DNA from: Erpobdella octoculata
Taxonomy: Eukaryota > Annelida > Clitellata > Hirudinida > Erpobdellidae
Reading direction: 5' to 3'
NCBI GenBank assembly: GCA_963978895.1
Contig: OZ022239.1
Coordinates: 32,172,973 to 32,236,972, forward strand
Length of the DNA: 64,000 nt
Notes under the pieces: generated by a model
What the model was told of the DNA's origin: nothing
The model's input: only the letters and a program-made list of their open reading frames with translations
Databases searched by the model: none
Made by a program: the position numbers and the translations under genes
Shown: piece after piece, positions 62,724-64,000 of the stretch
Layout of the letters: each line of letters begins with the position of its first letter
Position numbering within the stretch: position 1 is the first letter of the stretch

Positions 62724-63908
62724 CTAGAACATGATGGGATTGTTCTTGGTTTTCTCGGTGACGTAGGCTGTGAAGTTTTTGAGAAATTTGGGTGCCTCCC
62801 TCTTGCAGATGGCCTGTATGATGGACGAGGGTACCCAGCCTCCGGGGTTGACTGTGGGAGGAAAAACGACGAAAAAAGGTGTAAATTGAGCACGAGGAAT
62901 TTAATATTTGCCATAACAATATCGATGTTATTTATAACAAGTTTCAACAGAAACACCGAGTGCCACTGAGACTCAGAATAAAATATGGTACCGAAAGTCA
63001 CTCACCATTGGCCGAATACTGTATGCGACAGGTGAGCGAGTCTCTCGTGATTGGCTGACCATTGATCGGAGGCTGGACAATCGTCTGGCATATCATCGCC
63101 ACGTTGAACTGGAGTCGGATGCACTTCGGCACGACGGACAGAGTATCCGGGAATTGATCCGTCGAATGATTGGCAACAATCCAATAGTCCGGCCCCTCTC
63201 CGTCATCTTCTGATGGACAGTGCCTGATGGTTGACCAGAATACAGAGTCCCTCTGAGCTGCTGGCCACACTTTCTTAAGGACCTACGAAAACGGTAGAAT
63301 GAGGTCGATAAGAACGTTTTCACGAGTTGCATAAGTTATATATATATTTATAATAATAATAAAATATATAAATAAAATAAACGTTTATTTATAAGAATGA
63401 GAGTAATAACAATTAACATGATAGAGTCACATCCACTCAAGACAGTACTCGTGCCATACAGACAGACAAGCAGGCAAGTACTTGAATCAGCCAGAGTGGA
63501 TCACTCACTACTCAGATAATTTGAAAAAAAAAACAAAACAGAAACACTAATATTATTAATACAGCACTGCACATAAGCGACAGAAGTGTTTTCACATTTA
63601 CGACTTGCGAATATAAATTTTATTACATAAAAATGTAAAGGTCAAAACTACTTGGTTGCTGCTTTACAATCGAAACTATCTCGATAGCGCACAGAACGGA
63701 TCGCACGTCAGGGGGGGGGGTACTTTATCGGCCGGGCCGTAAAACGTCACTCGAGATTAAAAACACGAAAAGGTTGACCCACCTGGTAGGTTATGTGAGT
63801 GTCCTCGGATAGCCAGTCGACGACCTGGGTCGTATCCAGGGTTGATTCCCACTCCAGTCTCACTTTGGGATCCCAGAAATAGTGGCAGAGTTCGTGCCCT
63901 GTTATGCC
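62724..63908 (-). CDS. CERT1: Ceramide transfer protein (CERT), 3' exons, partial
   Basis: Three minus-strand exons are visible: 63783-63908, 63006-63282 and 62724-62851, joined in phases 0 and 1, giving the last 176 residues. The rest of the gene lies beyond the window. They form most of a START lipid-binding domain. Recognisable blocks in order are GITGHELCHYFWDPKVRLEW, YQVLKKVWPAAQRDSVFWS, DYWIVANHSTD, FNVAMICQTIVQPPING and VNPGGWVPSSIIQAI; the protein ends TKNNPIMF, where vertebrate CERT ends in a similar GKPILF. CERT moves ceramide from the endoplasmic reticulum to the trans-Golgi by this domain. The PH and FFAT parts would be upstream and are not seen. The gene converges on the golgin gene. 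Confidence 0.93.
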
Positions 63909-64000
63909 CTGTGCACACGAGTGTGATGAACGCCGTTAGTGATTCGCAATATGCATAACAAAATTTAATGTACATTTATATATATACGCAAAAAGAGAAT

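Overview
The window is AT-rich animal nuclear DNA, most likely from a non-insect invertebrate. Four spliced protein-coding genes with GT-AG introns and conserved animal products occupy the right third. The left two thirds is almost wholly transposons, satellites and microsatellites. The mix of Penelope-like retroelements with hammerhead ribozymes, P and hAT DNA transposons and tRNA-derived SINEs fits a lophotrochozoan or similar lineage, but the species cannot be fixed from the sequence alone.

Layout. 1-1561: repeat-derived flank. 1571-22706: a candidate giant fold-back transposon. Its 21.1 kb lie between a 9-bp direct repeat (AATAAGAAC), it has matching inverted termini, and its arms (about 4.0 and 7.0 kb) consist of a tandem satellite of about 164/173 bp in opposite orientations. 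Its centre holds nested elements: a hAT-type MITE, a 1.4-kb inverted-repeat element, and a P-superfamily element (THAP transposase, broken) inserted in the terminal repeat of a second P-like element. 22716-34900: hAT remnants, a SINE, a palindromic MITE, very long (CATA)n and (CATATATA)n arrays, and two hammerhead ribozymes belonging to Penelope-like fragments. 34900-41600: mostly unassigned sequence, plus an inverted-repeat element at 36955-40526 that carries a CxC-protein remnant and a smaller tandem-repeat fold-back.

Genes. 41687-43426 (+) encodes a C2H2 zinc-finger protein. 44175-47958 (+) encodes a secretory carrier membrane protein (SCAMP). 49997-58153 (+) encodes a golgin-97-like GRIP golgin in 15 exons. 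62724-63908 (-) is the 3' end of a CERT-like ceramide transfer protein that runs off the window. The last three products all act at the Golgi or in post-Golgi traffic. That may be chance: the genes have separate exons, UTRs and orientations.

The introns also host transposons. A 1.8-kb hAT-type element sits in golgin intron 9, and its target-site duplication begins exactly at the first intron base, so the splice-donor sequence is duplicated. Two SINEs sit in golgin intron 5, and an inverted-repeat element with a minisatellite core sits in SCAMP intron 1.
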